Source of the DNA: Sanguinoderma infundibulare
Lineage: Eukaryota > Basidiomycota > Agaricomycetes > Polyporales > Polyporaceae
DNA: 64,000 nt
Reading direction: 5' to 3'
Assembly (NCBI GenBank): GCA_032821775.1
Contig: JAVLRN010000002.1
Location: forward strand, 4,712,001-4,776,000
The position numbers and the translations under genes are program-made. Each line of letters starts with the position of its first letter. The stretch's first letter is position 1. Of the stretch, positions 45,125 to 58,200 are shown piece by piece. A model generated the notes under the pieces. It ran no database searches and had not been told where the DNA came from. It was given only the letters and a program-made list of their open reading frames with translations.

Positions 45125-48100
45125 CCTCCTTTCCCATCCTAGATCACGCCAAACACGACCACACACCCTCCCAGCCGCCTCCGCCCGTTTCGCCTTGATC
45201 CGGGCCAATATCTGTCTTTTTACCCCCAGATTCCATCGGCCGCGCACTCGGACCTCGGCAGCTCCATTTCTCGTGCTTTCTACTGGCCACCCAATGCACT
45301 CTCCTCCGTCCTCGCACTCGGGGCCCTTCGGGTCCACACCGTCTCTTATCCACCCTGCCCGACCCATCCAGCCGCGAGCAAGCCGTCCAGCTGCGCATGT
45401 CCGACGCCAACGTTGTTTGCGTCATTATCATGCCCTCGTCTCGATCAGACGCATGTCCACCAGCCTCCGTCCACGATCTATCAGCAGCCCCTCAGCTCGC
45501 GCAGCGATGCCACCTCGCAGCAGTGCCTTCGCGATTTCATCCGTATGATGCGAGTAATGGCCCGGGCCAGGGAGACGGCGAATGGGTGGCAGACGTGGAA
45601 CAGACTTGGCGGTTGCTACCTCGTCGCTCTCATCAGCTTCTCCCTCGAGCTCGTCAACCGTGTCCGTGTCCAAAATCGTGTCCCGTGCGCTCGTCCTTTC
45701 CCCGCTCCTGCCCTCATCCAGACCTCCCGCGCCCCCATTGGCCGCGGCGAGAGAAGCCAATGGACACCCTCCATCCTCATCAGCTCCACTGATGCGCGCC
45801 AGCCAGTTCATGAATGATGTATCATCCCGCTATCATCCGTCTGCAGCTTCCCCGCAAGTGAGTCCTAGCTTTTTTGCCAATCGAGAGCGATGCTCGATCC
45901 CCTTGTACGTCTCCGCTCGGACGCCAACTGTTCGAATACCGTACCTTCCCGCAAGCTCGGGCTAGCTCCTCGGGATCAACTCCCACTTCTTCACAGCGCT
46001 CCGCATTGCGGACCTTCCGGTTGAGATACAGATACCGACGCGGACATGTACACGGGCACGGACACGCGGCGGACCTCTCTCCCCCCTCCGCAGGTGTGTC
46101 CCCTCGTCGGTAATTATGCGGCGATGCAGACACGGAGCGAATGAACGCACAGAATTCTTCTGACCGGCTACGCCAATCCATCTCTTTACATTACATCCCC
46201 GAACGTCCATAGAACGTCATGCCGCCGGTCATGGGCGGACGTAAAGGCCTTGCGGGCGGCGTCCGAGGCTTATACCATCCGACGTCAACCTCTTCTCTTC
46301 ACCAGTCGAGAAACGGGGCTTTGATTCCTAGGCACCACACACGGCACCTGATCCTGGTAAACACTGAACGCGGACAACACGTTTCTGAAGAAATTGTTTA
46401 ACCGCCCCCTTTCGCGTGTCCAATATTATCACAGTCGGCATCGTATCCCCAGCCGCTATGTCCTCCTCACGGCACTCTATATCCGACACTCCGCACTCGA
46501 ACATCTTGAACGCCATTCGCTGCTTTCTAGCAAGTTACTTCTTTTGTGGCATGCTGCGCGCGAGCGACCCAAACAGATACCGTATGTGTCTCGTCGACGG
46601 TCTTGCAACTCGCCAATTTTTCTACACCGCGTCGTCAATGCCCCGTATCCCAGCGACGAAACCTGGCGAATTTGACGACCCACATGTTGCGCAGCCGGTC
46701 CTCACAAAGACAAGTTTCCGGGTCTCCTTCGCTCACACCCGCATTTACGGTAGGAGTATGTACTCGGCAATCCTCGCAAAGCTTCCGTACACTGCGTCAT
46801 GAGGCGAGCACGGTATGCATGCATGCACACTTACGTCCACCGTCCATTCGTGCTTTCCCGGGCCACGAGCCAGAGTGCGTCATAGGCACGGACGCATCGG
46901 ACGATGCAATCGGATCGGAACCGAACGAAGGAACGTCGACTGCCATGGGTGTGGCCAGGGCGATTGCACTCGACGTCGGCTTCCGATCCCGCGTCTTGTT
47001 TCGGAGCGCGTCGCTGCATCCATTTATACACAACTTGAAAGTCAGCATAGCTAGGTCAACCGGTCAGCATTCGATCCTTCGAAGGGCAAGCTTTGATCCA
47101 ATCCGGCCCCACATCGCCTCGCGCACGCGGGGTGGGTGCCCCCGGAAAGACTAGACTTCTTCGACCTGACTGTGCTCTGCTTTGACGTGCTCGCTGCTCG
47201 CTGGCCCAACTCGGTCACGGTGCAGCGCGCAGTCCGTTGGAAATCCGCCGCACGCCCATTGCAAGGCACCTCCCGCAAAACGCGCGCGGGCGGGGGCCAT
47301 GTCTTAGATGAAAAGAAGTTTTTTTTTCTGCTCGAACGCTATCGATCCCAAAGTTAGACAACGCGCGCGCGCCTGCTCCGACTCTTGAGCACAGTGAGCT
47401 GCCGGCCGCTTTGCCGAAAAAAGACGACAATGCGGGCGGGGACGGGCAAAAACATATGGGGGGCTACGGCGGGCTGGCGAATCACAGCGCGCGATGACCT
47501 CACCAGTACCTGATGCGGACGGCGGGGACGCCGACGAGATTGCGATGCGCGTCGTCGTGTTGCATGGATGCGCGTCCGGATCTGATTTCGCGAGATGGGC
47601 ATCGGGAATCTGATTGGCAACTGAACGCTTCGCCGGGAGGCCTCCGCTTATGTAGCCGACCGACGACCGACTACCGACTACCGACGACTTGTCATCATGT
47701 CTCCAAGGTAGCTACTGTGCATACGGAACGATACAGTATATCTTGCTTGTTGGGCAACTTGTCTTCAAGCTTCCGCGCTTGGGCAGCGTCTGTGTCTTTC
47801 AAGACTGTACATGTCGTCGTGCTCCGATGCGTTCTGCTGTCGAAACACAAATGCAGTGCTTTTCTTTGTCTTATGTAAACGTCTACGGCTACGGCGATCG
47901 TGAGGACGCATGTCTTCGTACGTACTCCTTGTCTGCTCACCATCTGCAAGCGTCGATTCTACTTCAAGCGCACGCCGCACGCCGTGAACCTACGAATAAA
48001 CGTCATGTCATAAACCGAACACAGACATAAGCACCACTCGCAGCTGCCACTGCTTTATGGACTTGTTCCGGGTGGCACGATTGCTGCCGCCGGTGTTGAC

Positions 48101-51100
48101 AATGACCGTCGAGTCTGGATTGCACTCGACACCGTCCCCGTCGACCATCTGCCATCCATCCTCCAGTCATAAAAGCGGCCATAATCGCTCGGTGGTTCGG
48201 ATCTGCCGCGCCCTTCGGAATCAGTCGACACGGGCGCAGCTCATCCGGATTCCACACTGCCTTAGCTACATATAGCCCCACACGATAACTCAAACCACAC
48301 CCATTTGTCCTCGCGCACACTCCCGGTCAGGTACTGGTAACTGCAATAGGGTCAGGTACGCCGTCTGTCGCGCGAGCACTGACATTTCCCTTGTCCGGTA
48401 GCGCGGGACGGGTAAGCTCACCACCGCAGGCACCTGCGCATCTGCTCATGTGGACCCGCGCACAGTCCACATAGCCCTCGCGTCTCCGACAGAGCAATGG
48501 CGAAAGAAGCTCGGACGCGCGCATGCCCTGCGCGGGCGGTGGCTCGAATTCGCGAAGCTGGGGCACGTACGTCATGCGCATACGTTGTCGCGCGACTAGT
48601 ACGGAACACACACATAAGAGCTAGTTTCGCGAACCTCTAGGCGTGGACTGACCCCACGAACCGACAAACCACCCACACAGCCCATGCTATGTAAGGTGCG
48701 TGTGCGTCCCCGTTCTCTGCCGATTCCGATTGCGAGGAAAGCTGCACTTGAGAGTCTCGAGTCGGTCCCCGGTTTTTGCGTCATCGAACACGGAGCGCTC
48801 AGGCCTCAGGTCCCCCGTCTCCCAGGTGAACATCCCACATTCCTGTCGGCCCCTTCGGATTCGCGCATGGAAACAAAGCCAACTTGCCCCCTCTCCCCAA
48901 TCCCCGAAGATCCCGTTCTTTCAACCATTTAGGATATGGCCGTGCTGTTAGAGCAAGAGGCTGTTGGAGCAAGAGAGAGAGGAGCGAGTTCCAACGCCGC
49001 GTGTCCACGGTCACTCTCGTCAGTGGTCGTGTGCGCATGCGGTAAAGTTTGCGTGCTATCTTTGGACGCATGTCCAGCGCCGTTTGATGGGCTTCGAGAA
49101 GGACCCCGACTGGCATGCCGAGGATGATGTCGGCCGTAAACCCGACATGCTACCCCGACCCCAGGCTCGCATGTACTGTCCTGTCCTAATCATAGCGCAG
49201 CGTGCCTCGAGGCCGCAACGTTCAGAGGTTCTCGAATATGCAGCGTGATCATGCGCTCGGAGATGTTCGCTGCCAACTGTGTTGTGATACGTACTGTAAA
49301 CGGGGGACGTCCATTGGCAGCGGCGACGCTCGACGCTCGGACGGCAGCGGAAGACTATATCATAGAGCGGCGAGGAACGGCTAGAAGACGACTCGCGCGA
49401 AGATACTGTATGCCAGCCTGCAGCTATCTGTGCACATGCTTGAGTCTGAGAGGACCGGAATGTGAAGGCATGCATGAGTTCTGGTCCGACGCGCAAGTAC
49501 TTTCACTTGGCTTTAGGACGTCCGTGCTGACCGAGGATGACAGCGCTAGCGTTCCTGGCGATAGGTGAGTGCCGGAACGTTGGGGTTAAGTAAAAGTACG
49601 ATCGGTCAAAAATCGCCCGATCATCGCTCGTTGCGGTCCCGACGGCGGGTCTGAAGGGGCGATTGACTCCGCGTCGGCTTCGATCGACTTGAGGCCGATA
49701 ACACCAATGAGCTAGCAAGGCGGCATCCGGGCAGTAGCCGCAGGTACGAATGGCTGAATGCACTCACCATTTCGCAGCATGGAGTGGCACCAACACCCTG
49801 TGTCTAAATCAGACGCAGTGGCACCGAGACAATCGCAAAATGTCCGCGCCATCCAACCTTGACTTTCTCCCGGCCCAAAGAAACGGAAAGATTTGCCTGG
49901 TCGGGGTTCGTTCCACTTCAGCTTGATAAGTCGAGAGCCTCTGCGAGAGCCTCAGGAGCTACTTACATACGATATCGTTGGAAGCCTCGATTTCGGCACG
50001 AATCTCATGCATATATGCCGCACATATGGAGCCAAATGCCGGACGTCAAATCGCGGATGTGTTGAGCACCCAGCCGGCCGATCGTATCGCAGAGGAGGAG
50101 GGTGGAGGAGGGCGACGATGTCGGGTTGTGAGCGAGCCTGCTTACGCGAGGGCAGAAGAGGGGATCGGACTTCGGACCGATGATAGTCACCAGGGCGCCG
50201 GTTGAGGAAAGCGTGTGTCTGTGTCTGATGCTGGCTTTCGGGGTGAGCTCATCGTCTGTTGGCTGACGTTGTCCTCCCCCTGGATCGCGAGCGATAAGCT
50301 CACCCCACACACCCCACGCCCCCTCACCGTCGGCTCTATCAGACGGCTCGCCCCTGGAACTGGTCACTGCCAACTCAAGCGTCAGGCCAAGCTCAGGCTT
50401 CCGTCGCCGACAATTGAACGTTGAGCGTCGACCGCTGACCGACGGCCCCGAGTTCGAGCGGCTGCCACATTCGTCTTTCTTGCCCGTTCAGACGACGGCG
50501 TAGTTTCTTATGCAACGGCACGATTTACTTGCATGCTCCCGGCTCAGCGCCGCTGTCGGCCAAACGTCGGACGACGATCTCTGTGGGCACTGCACGCCGC
50601 CGCCGCCGCCGCCGCGGCGTTTCCAACGACGATCTCGACGATAGCGCAAGTCCTCCGGCCATTCCAGCCCCAGGCATGGGAACGTGCGCCGTCGGAACGT
50701 TCATAGCCCCTGGAGGAATTAGGTGCGCCCAGCAGTAACTACCCGCCGCGACTTCGCAACTTCGCTGACGTGCCTACTCTTTCCACGGATCGTCTTCATG
50801 GCCTGACGTCGGCGCGGCATGGGCGGGGGTTGCCACGCAGAGCAATGGTCGGACGTGGGACGTCGTATAGCCGACCGGCTGAGGGGAGAAGGACGTGGAG
50901 GTGAGTATCCGGTTGTCAGTCGTTGGCTTGGCTTGGCTTTGCGGGGATTTAGGCTTCCTCCATGTCGTCCCACCTCTCTCGACCTCCGCCGCGTCCGTGG
51001 CCCGTGGGGTTCGTGGGCCGTTATCGAACACCCCGTTCTCGTAACCTTTCCATGTGCACCCAGCGGCCAGTTGCAGGCCGGGGCCCTCCATGCGTGTTCC

Positions 51101-52363
51101 CCGTCTGCGTGCGGCCGTCGCATGTCCTGCCAGGGGTCGGTCCGGTGTGCGGTTGCTGGGCCCTCCCACGTGGACGTGACGCATTCGGCAGAAGAATCTC
51201 TGCGCGAATGGCAGCCATTCTGTTTTGTCCAGAATTCGTTCGGGGAACTCTGGAAGAGAAATCCCACTCCTGCAGACCTTGTCTTTCGTGCATTTACTGT
51301 TGTGATCTTCCGTACGACGACAGTTTTGCTATGTATGGGCAAGAAGTAGCGCTACCGCGACTCCAACCTCGTTGCCGAACAGGCCCTTTGGCCGTTGCGG
51401 ACGTGAGGTTGTGTTTGGACTGGGCGTTCGCCCTACTGTCGTTGCGCACCGCTCCTTGCTTCCTACCAGCTGTAACCCTACTGGTTAAACTTATGGAACT
51501 GTCAATTGCATACGTCGATGTCGACATCCGTATGTGAAGTACGGTTTAATACAGCCTACGACCGAGAGGTCGATAACCCCGATCTCCTCGGATGCTCTTG
51601 GCGGATCTATGTGGTTACGCTGTAGACTTGCAAGCGACGTACCAAGCTGTACCAAGACGAGGGGCCCTCGCCTCGAAGTCCGCGGCGGACGTTCCCGTCG
51701 TCTCGCCAAGCTATCATGTGTATTACATATTGAACGTGAACAGTGAAGCCTGCTTCCTCGATCCTGATATTCAAAGTGCTTGGCGAGTTCGATACGGTCT
51801 GGCCTCATGCTCGGCACTGTTCGCGCGGAATGCTGATACGATAACATCTGTCCGCGGTAGCTTGAGAAGTTGATAGCAGGTGTCCACATGGGATATCTGT
51901 CGGACATGAGCCACCGCTCAGCCACTAGTTAGTACCAAGTTGATGCTTGTGTCCCGTACATGGTCTCGTCCACAGTTCGGGGTATGTGCGGTTGTCGTAT
52001 GCGGCTGTGCACGAGCCCATAGCTTTTGCGTTTGATAGTCTGCACGGGGCGGGGCGGTGCGGCCCAGTCCATAGTTCTGAGAAGGTGGGTCGTGACGACT
52101 CTTCAATGTCAGGAGGATGCATGGGAGTCGAGTTGGCATAAAACCGAGGCTTGGGGCATTAGCTTGACTGTGGTACGCTCCACGGAATACATGTATCAGG
52201 CTACGGGAGGTAGTGCGACGTCAGGGATGGGATTCCGTTTGCCTAACAGTGTAGGGCCACAAATCAAGACCGTATTTCGTTTGTGGTGGCTACGCCTTGG
52301 GAATACCTACTGAACGATAGTCAAAAGCGGTCGCCAACAACAACTGGTAAAAACAGACGGACG
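45125..52363. other. gene-poor region of about 7.2 kb
   Basis: I found no open frame with a known family or a consistent exon chain on either strand. The best candidate is a minus acidic frame at 45811-45428 (DTVDELEGEADESDEV). A short (GCC)n run lies at 50,597-50,615. The stretch next to PMA1 may hold its promoter. The rest could be decayed sequence or non-coding RNA, which I cannot judge by eye. Confidence 0.4.
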
Positions 52364-54587
52364 TCACGCCTCCTCTTCCCTCTCGACAGTCAAGTCGATG
52401 ATATCCTCCGGATCCACACAGACCATGCTCCTTTTCTGTCGCTTCGATGCAGGATGCTCGCTGCCGCCGGCACCCGCCTTCTCCGAATCCGGCGCAGTGC
52501 GCTTTTGCGCGCCGCCCGGTCTCTTCGCAGCTCCAGAGCGAGCGGGTCTGTCCTGCCGAGCGAATGTGAAAAGACTGGGCTTTGACGTCTTCATGCCCTC
52601 CGCTACGAGTTCGTACTCCTTCACGTAGCGGTCGATAGCTTCGCAAGTCGCCGCGATCCAGCCAGGAATTTAGGGATTCAGGTCTGAATAAGGAATTCGG
52701 TAGAGGCACATACCGGCGGCGTGCTTTGGGTCCCGCGAGATAGAGTACCACGCGTTCAGCGTTCGCTTACGATTCTGGGGGACCATAATGCAGTAATTGA
52801 TCAGTCAGAAGAGAGGTTCGTCACGGTAACCGGACACACGAGAAACTCCGCTGACCTCTGGACGCTCCGCGAAATCGCGCCAGCGAGAAAGGTTACCGTG
52901 CGTTTGCTCCCATTCCTCGCCCTTGCCGTACTTGTACAGCGCCATCGTGCGGAGGTCGGCCTCGGTAACAGGCAGTCCGCCAGAGGGACGATTCGGATGG
53001 TCGTCCGGCGCCGTTTTGTCATTCCGGGCCCCGCTGCGAGTTGCACGCTTAGGGTGACAGTCGATCAATCCAGGGGGGTGGTCGTCGCCAGGCTCAGCCT
53101 CTTCTGGCAGAGGCGTAAGGGAGTCGTAGAAAGCCTCCCTCTCGACGCGCTTCCGCGCCTCGACGTAAATCCCGTCGGGAACCTCGGGATGGCCGGCCCA
53201 GTGCTTCTTCCACACCTCCGCTGTCCGATGCGGGAGCTGTGTGCATGCGAGGGCGAGACAAGTCGGAGGTCAGCTCGCGAGACAAGACAAGAAGCTTGAG
53301 AGTGCCATCACGGTTTACAGTACCTCAGCTTCCAACTCCTCGAAGAGCGCGTCTTTTTCTGGAAGCGGGCCTTGTCCCAGACGCCAGCGCAGCCAGTGGA
53401 CGAAGAAGACCTTCTCGTCGCTCGTGAGGTTGGCAGCAGTAGCTTTGGAGCTTCGCCGCGGTGGCGTCGGTTTCTCGGATCCATGCGAAGGCGGGACGAC
53501 CACGTCGTCGTGTTCGATTGGCAGCGATTCCCCGAATCCCCTTTTGGACCGGTTAGCGGAGTGGGACGTGAGTGAGGAGTTGGACCATGGGACCTCGTCG
53601 GTCGAAGAATTGTTGGCGATGTGGTTCACGGGAAGTGCTGCCCGGCGGGGAGCGGAACTGGAGCTCAGTTTGGGGGGTTTGGAAATCGCGGCCGGTGGTT
53701 TCTGAACCCTGTAATATGATCACGTTCAACGTCCTGCATACGTTGGCACAGATGTGTCCTACCGAGAGTGCGGCCGATTGTTCGAAGGGACTCGGTCGCC
53801 GGACATTGCATGATGACCGCCGGATAAACGGCTATCACTGGAAGCACTAGCCGCAGTGCTGTCAGTCCCCTCGCGGGACGGTGCACTTGCGGGGGCGACA
53901 ACAACCTTTGGACAAAGCTCTTCGTAGTTTGTCACGAAAAACCTCATAAAACGGTCTGTCTCATGTTAGTCAGTTCCCCATCGGAAGGTTTTTGAACAGA
54001 ACGCAGTGCTAACCCGTCTTTACATGATCGTCCTTTTGATTGGCACACACGCATAGTTAGTGCCACGTATCCTGTAGTTCCAAATAGTTGACAAAGATAC
54101 GCACCTTGCCGAGCCCCTGGAATACCTGCCGCATCGTCAAACCATCTTCCTTCCCTTTCTTGAGAGCGTCAAGCAGCGCCTTCTGGTCCTCTGCAGACAA
54201 GCCCACGGATGCCGCCTTCCTCTCATTGACGTCGCCTGCAGGTAAACGGTCTGCAAGTTCGAACTCCGTCTTGCTTTCATTTCGTACCTCCTCCGACACG
54301 GAAGCCACCAGCGTCCGGAACCGAGGTTGTTGTTGAGGCTGCATCGGACCCATCGGCGGGTGCTGGGCTTGCGACCACTGGTCGACGACGGCTTGTGGCT
54401 GGCATGAGGGCAAGTACATGGGACATCCGAGCTGCGGTGGCTGGGGCTGGGGCTGCATCTGCGGAAGGTGTGCTGCAGCCGCCATCTGGCCTTGCCAATC
54501 ATGACCTTGGAGCGGCTGTTGGAGATTCTTCATCAACGAATTGAAAAGCGTCTGAGCTTGATTCAAGTCCACCAAGTTGGCGTTCAT
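52364..54587 (-). CDS. protein with two Myb/SANT-like modules (598 aa), probable DNA-binding factor
   Basis: Exons 54587-54105, 54032-54014 (19 bp), 53955-53763, 53708-53324, 53236-52856, 52774-52714 and 52638-52364 close in phase. The start MNANLVDLNQAQTLF is followed by a Gln/Pro-rich stretch. Module one: LSAEDQKALLDALKKGKEDG to DRFMRFFVTNYEELC. Module two (about residues 325-385): LTSDEKVFFVHWLRWRLGQG, LPEKDALFEELEAE, LPHRTAEVWKKHW. The spacing of Trp and hydrophobic residues is that of the Rap1-type Myb/homeodomain-like modules seen in agaricomycete proteins. Between and after are basic, disordered segments with likely nuclear signals (KRQKRS). It ends VDPEDIIDLTVEREEEA, where IIDLTV resembles a SUMO-interacting motif. 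Target and role unknown. Confidence 0.65.
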
Positions 54588-55278
54588 TGTAATGGCTTGC
54601 AGAGAGGGACAGAGGTTCGCTTTGGGTGTGTCGAGGATGAAGTGACTAGAAGGGGTCGGAGGGAAGGGACTGGTCCATATGCGCCGCCATCCACAGCTTC
54701 CCGCGAAGCTCCGCAATTTAACGCTAATATGGCAGCACGTACCACGAGCACTTATTTCATCTGGTCCAATCGTGCACGACCGAAGGTGATTTCCTCTAGA
54801 TTTCACTATCCGGGCGCCCAGAGAAGCACGGTTCCCGACCGAACATCCTTATAATATCGCAATCATATCACTGCTATATAAACAAACCACCGACATGGTC
54901 GACAGCATCTTTGCAAACGATTCACAGAAAGATGTCGTCAACTTCTCCAAAATTGCTGAAGGAGAGTCGGTTTGATGACGCACCGTCGACTGCCCGGGAC
55001 GCCTGAGGCCTGAGGCTGATGAAGAAGACCGTGGGTAGCAGTTAGTACGCAGTCACCATCACCGTGGGTAGGTGGACTTCAAACAACGATGCCAACTTCA
55101 TTCCATCTTGAACACCAGGGACGCCTATCTTGACCTTGGGTGATTTGTACAAAAGAGGGCACTGTTCCTTTTCCAGCCGTCGAGCCGAAGCATCCGCCAA
55201 GTCAAGGATCCGAAAAACGATACCTCATAAATTATCTCTAAATCTACCAAGCGTCCTGGATAAAGCCTCGCAGTCGCA
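54588..55278. other. spacer between two genes in tandem
   Basis: Contains the promoter side of the Myb-like gene and the 3' flank of the glucosyltransferase gene. No further gene was recognised. Confidence 0.5.
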
Positions 55279-58200
55279 TTAGAGTTCGACATGCTTCTGA
55301 ATGCGCTCGGAGGCACCACCATCTTCGCTGCTCGCATCACCGGTGTCGCCAGACTGCAGCTTGCGCGCAAAGGCGGCGATCTCCCCGTCGTACACTTCCC
55401 ATTCGGGTATTTGTCGCGCCCTGTCAAGCTTCGGCTCTTTCTGTATCCACAGGAGTTAGCGACGAATCATTTACTCGTGCATGAAGCATGGATGTCATAC
55501 CGTGAGAGGGTTCTGACATAGATCGATAGTCTTCGCGCGATGGAGACGATCTTTGCTGCCTATGGAGCCCACCCATCATCAGCGAGCGCCACAGAGTGAA
55601 AGACACCTTGACTTACACCAGGTTTCGCACTCGACGAGGTCATGCGTTTCAGTCCACACAATCCCTTCAAGCAGCGAAGAAAACTTACCCATAGCCAATC
55701 TTCTGGAAGAGAGAACTGCACAACTTCATTAGTAGCCGAACGGCCTGAGGATATCATTAGACTACTTACGATCGGGACCTCTCGTTGAAGGTTGTTCGGA
55801 AGGTCTAGAAACCCGCTCAGGCGAACGATTCGTCCGTGTCAATATTTAATTTGGGACATACCTTGGTCGAGGTTGGCGAGCGAGTTCGGATCAGCAGACA
55901 GCTGCTGGTAGTGTCCGCGCAATATGTCCTACAAGACCTGGTCAATGTCATATCACGACTCAAGTCGACCCAAGACGTACTCCTGCCGCGATCTGTAAAT
56001 TTGTTTGGAAGAGGTCAGATTGTGGTTCGACGGCGAGAGAAAAAAGCACTTGCTTCACGGAATCGCACAAGATCGATGACATACAAGGCACTGATCATCG
56101 GTTAAACACAAGTGCGCAGGAAATCCGGAGGAAACCAACCTGATATGATACGGCAGGCCGCGCAGGAAGTCGTTCCAATAGCCCGTCTTCCAGAACCGGA
56201 AGCCTTCAGTATCGGGGTTGTCGTCGCCCATAGGAGTGTATCCGTACGGCGCTCCATGGAGATCCAAGTCCACGAGCTCCTTCAAATCCGCGCGGACGAT
56301 CTGGTCGGCGTCGACGAAGATAACCTTTTTCAGGTCCATGGGGAAGAGCACGTCGAGGAAGAGGATCTTGTACGCCCAAATGATGCGTTGCTTCTCGGTC
56401 TGTGCGCGGAGCCACGACGGCCACTTGTACGTGATCAGCTCGTACTGGAATCCGTACTCGGCGGCGAAGTGGGGGATGAATTCCTTCAAGGCTTTGTCAG
56501 CGTGCGCATACACCGGGCAGGATGACTAGTTGGCTCATACCAAGAAGTCGGGCGAAAGGAAGTTCTCGATGAACCAGAATTTCACGCTGCTCTTCGTGTG
56601 GCGGAGGACGCTGAGGATCATTATGGATGCGAAACGCTGCATTCAACCTGGTAAGTATGCGCGGCGCCAGCACCTGACAAACTGATTCACGTGCCTCGTA
56701 CAAGTGTCCGGACGCGACCGTGAAGATGTTGATCTCAGCCTGTCCGTCGTCGACTGGTACGACGGCCGTCTCCTCCTTGTGCTTATGCTTCGAGCCGAAC
56801 AGAGACGAAATCCTACAAACCGTTAGCACGCAGTCGTTTCGAACAAGAATTGCTCAAAACGGACTTTGCAATCAGGTTCTCGACAACGCCCGCCGCTTCA
56901 GTGTCGTCGCGAGTCGCCTGCAGTACATCTTCCCTCTCCATCCCCGGTAGCCTCGCCAAACGCGGGTAGAGAGTCACACCTTCGAAGCTGGTCACTGTAA
57001 CCTCATCACCAGCCTCGCCGACGGTTGGGCTATTCCACCCCTCGTTCCCGACGCTCTCCATTTGGAAGATCTCCCGTCCACGACCGGGGCGGATCTCGAG
57101 CTTGTACACACCGGGCTTGGTCTTGAACTGCACGTAGCCGAGGTTCGCCATGACGAGCGTGTCCGCAATGGGCGTGGAGTCGCTCGTGACGAGTTGCATC
57201 TGCAGACCACGCGGCGGGGCGTTGATCGCACTCTCGCGAGCATGGCCCTCGACAACGAGGTAGTCGAGGTCGAAGACGGCTTTCAGGCCCGACACACGGT
57301 CTTTTGTGGAGAGTTTGCTGAGCTGGATGTTGTCGAGGTCGTAAAGGGCCTCCTTCGGGCGGATCAGCCAGGACTGAGGTGTGTCCATCGCAAGGGTGTA
57401 AATAGGCTCGACGGGGAGTTGGGTGAACTGCGTCTTCGCGCGGACCTCGTTCCTGAAATTGTTGAGCGATATTTATCATTGTAGGACGCAAGGCTGCTTA
57501 CCCGCTCTCGTCGAAAGCCAGTCGCGGGGAGAGGTTGTACCGGTAGAAGCGCTTCAACGGAAGCTGAGAAAAAGAATGAGCCGACCGAAGAGGAAATGAA
57601 CATGAGGTCCTACTTCGTTGAACCTCGTCGGGTTGACATGGAACTCAATGTATACCCCTGGCATCTCCTGCAACCACTGGAAGGCGAGTCAGTACAAGTC
57701 CAGCAGAAACTATTTGATGCAACTCTCGAACCTCGAACAAGCTGGTCCACTTCTGAGCAGCCTCGCTGATCGGGTCAACCAAGACACCAAAATGGTAGAT
57801 CGCGGTCGAGTTGTCTCCGATCGAGAACGACCTATGCCGCCGATTAGTTGAACGAACGGGGCAAATCCTTCCCAACAGGTCGAACGTACGTGTATGTGCC
57901 GCCGAGCATCTGGTAGTTCCTCGAACGCGGCCTCTGCGGCGCGTTGAACAGACCAGCCTCGCTCGGATCAGGTTGCTGAATAGACGAAACGATCGACGAG
58001 GCGATCGAGACAAACTCGGCGAAGTCGGCCCTGCACCCTCACGTCAGTTCTGATCGCGCGCCGCTCTGCAACCTGAATATATGCGCACCGTGTTGCATTC
58101 GCGAGAGCCTCGTGCACGTCGAGCAGACCCTCGACAACCGGCTTCACCCGCTTATGGTTCTCATACGTCGCGAGGGTCTCAAAGTCCCCAGCGACGAACT

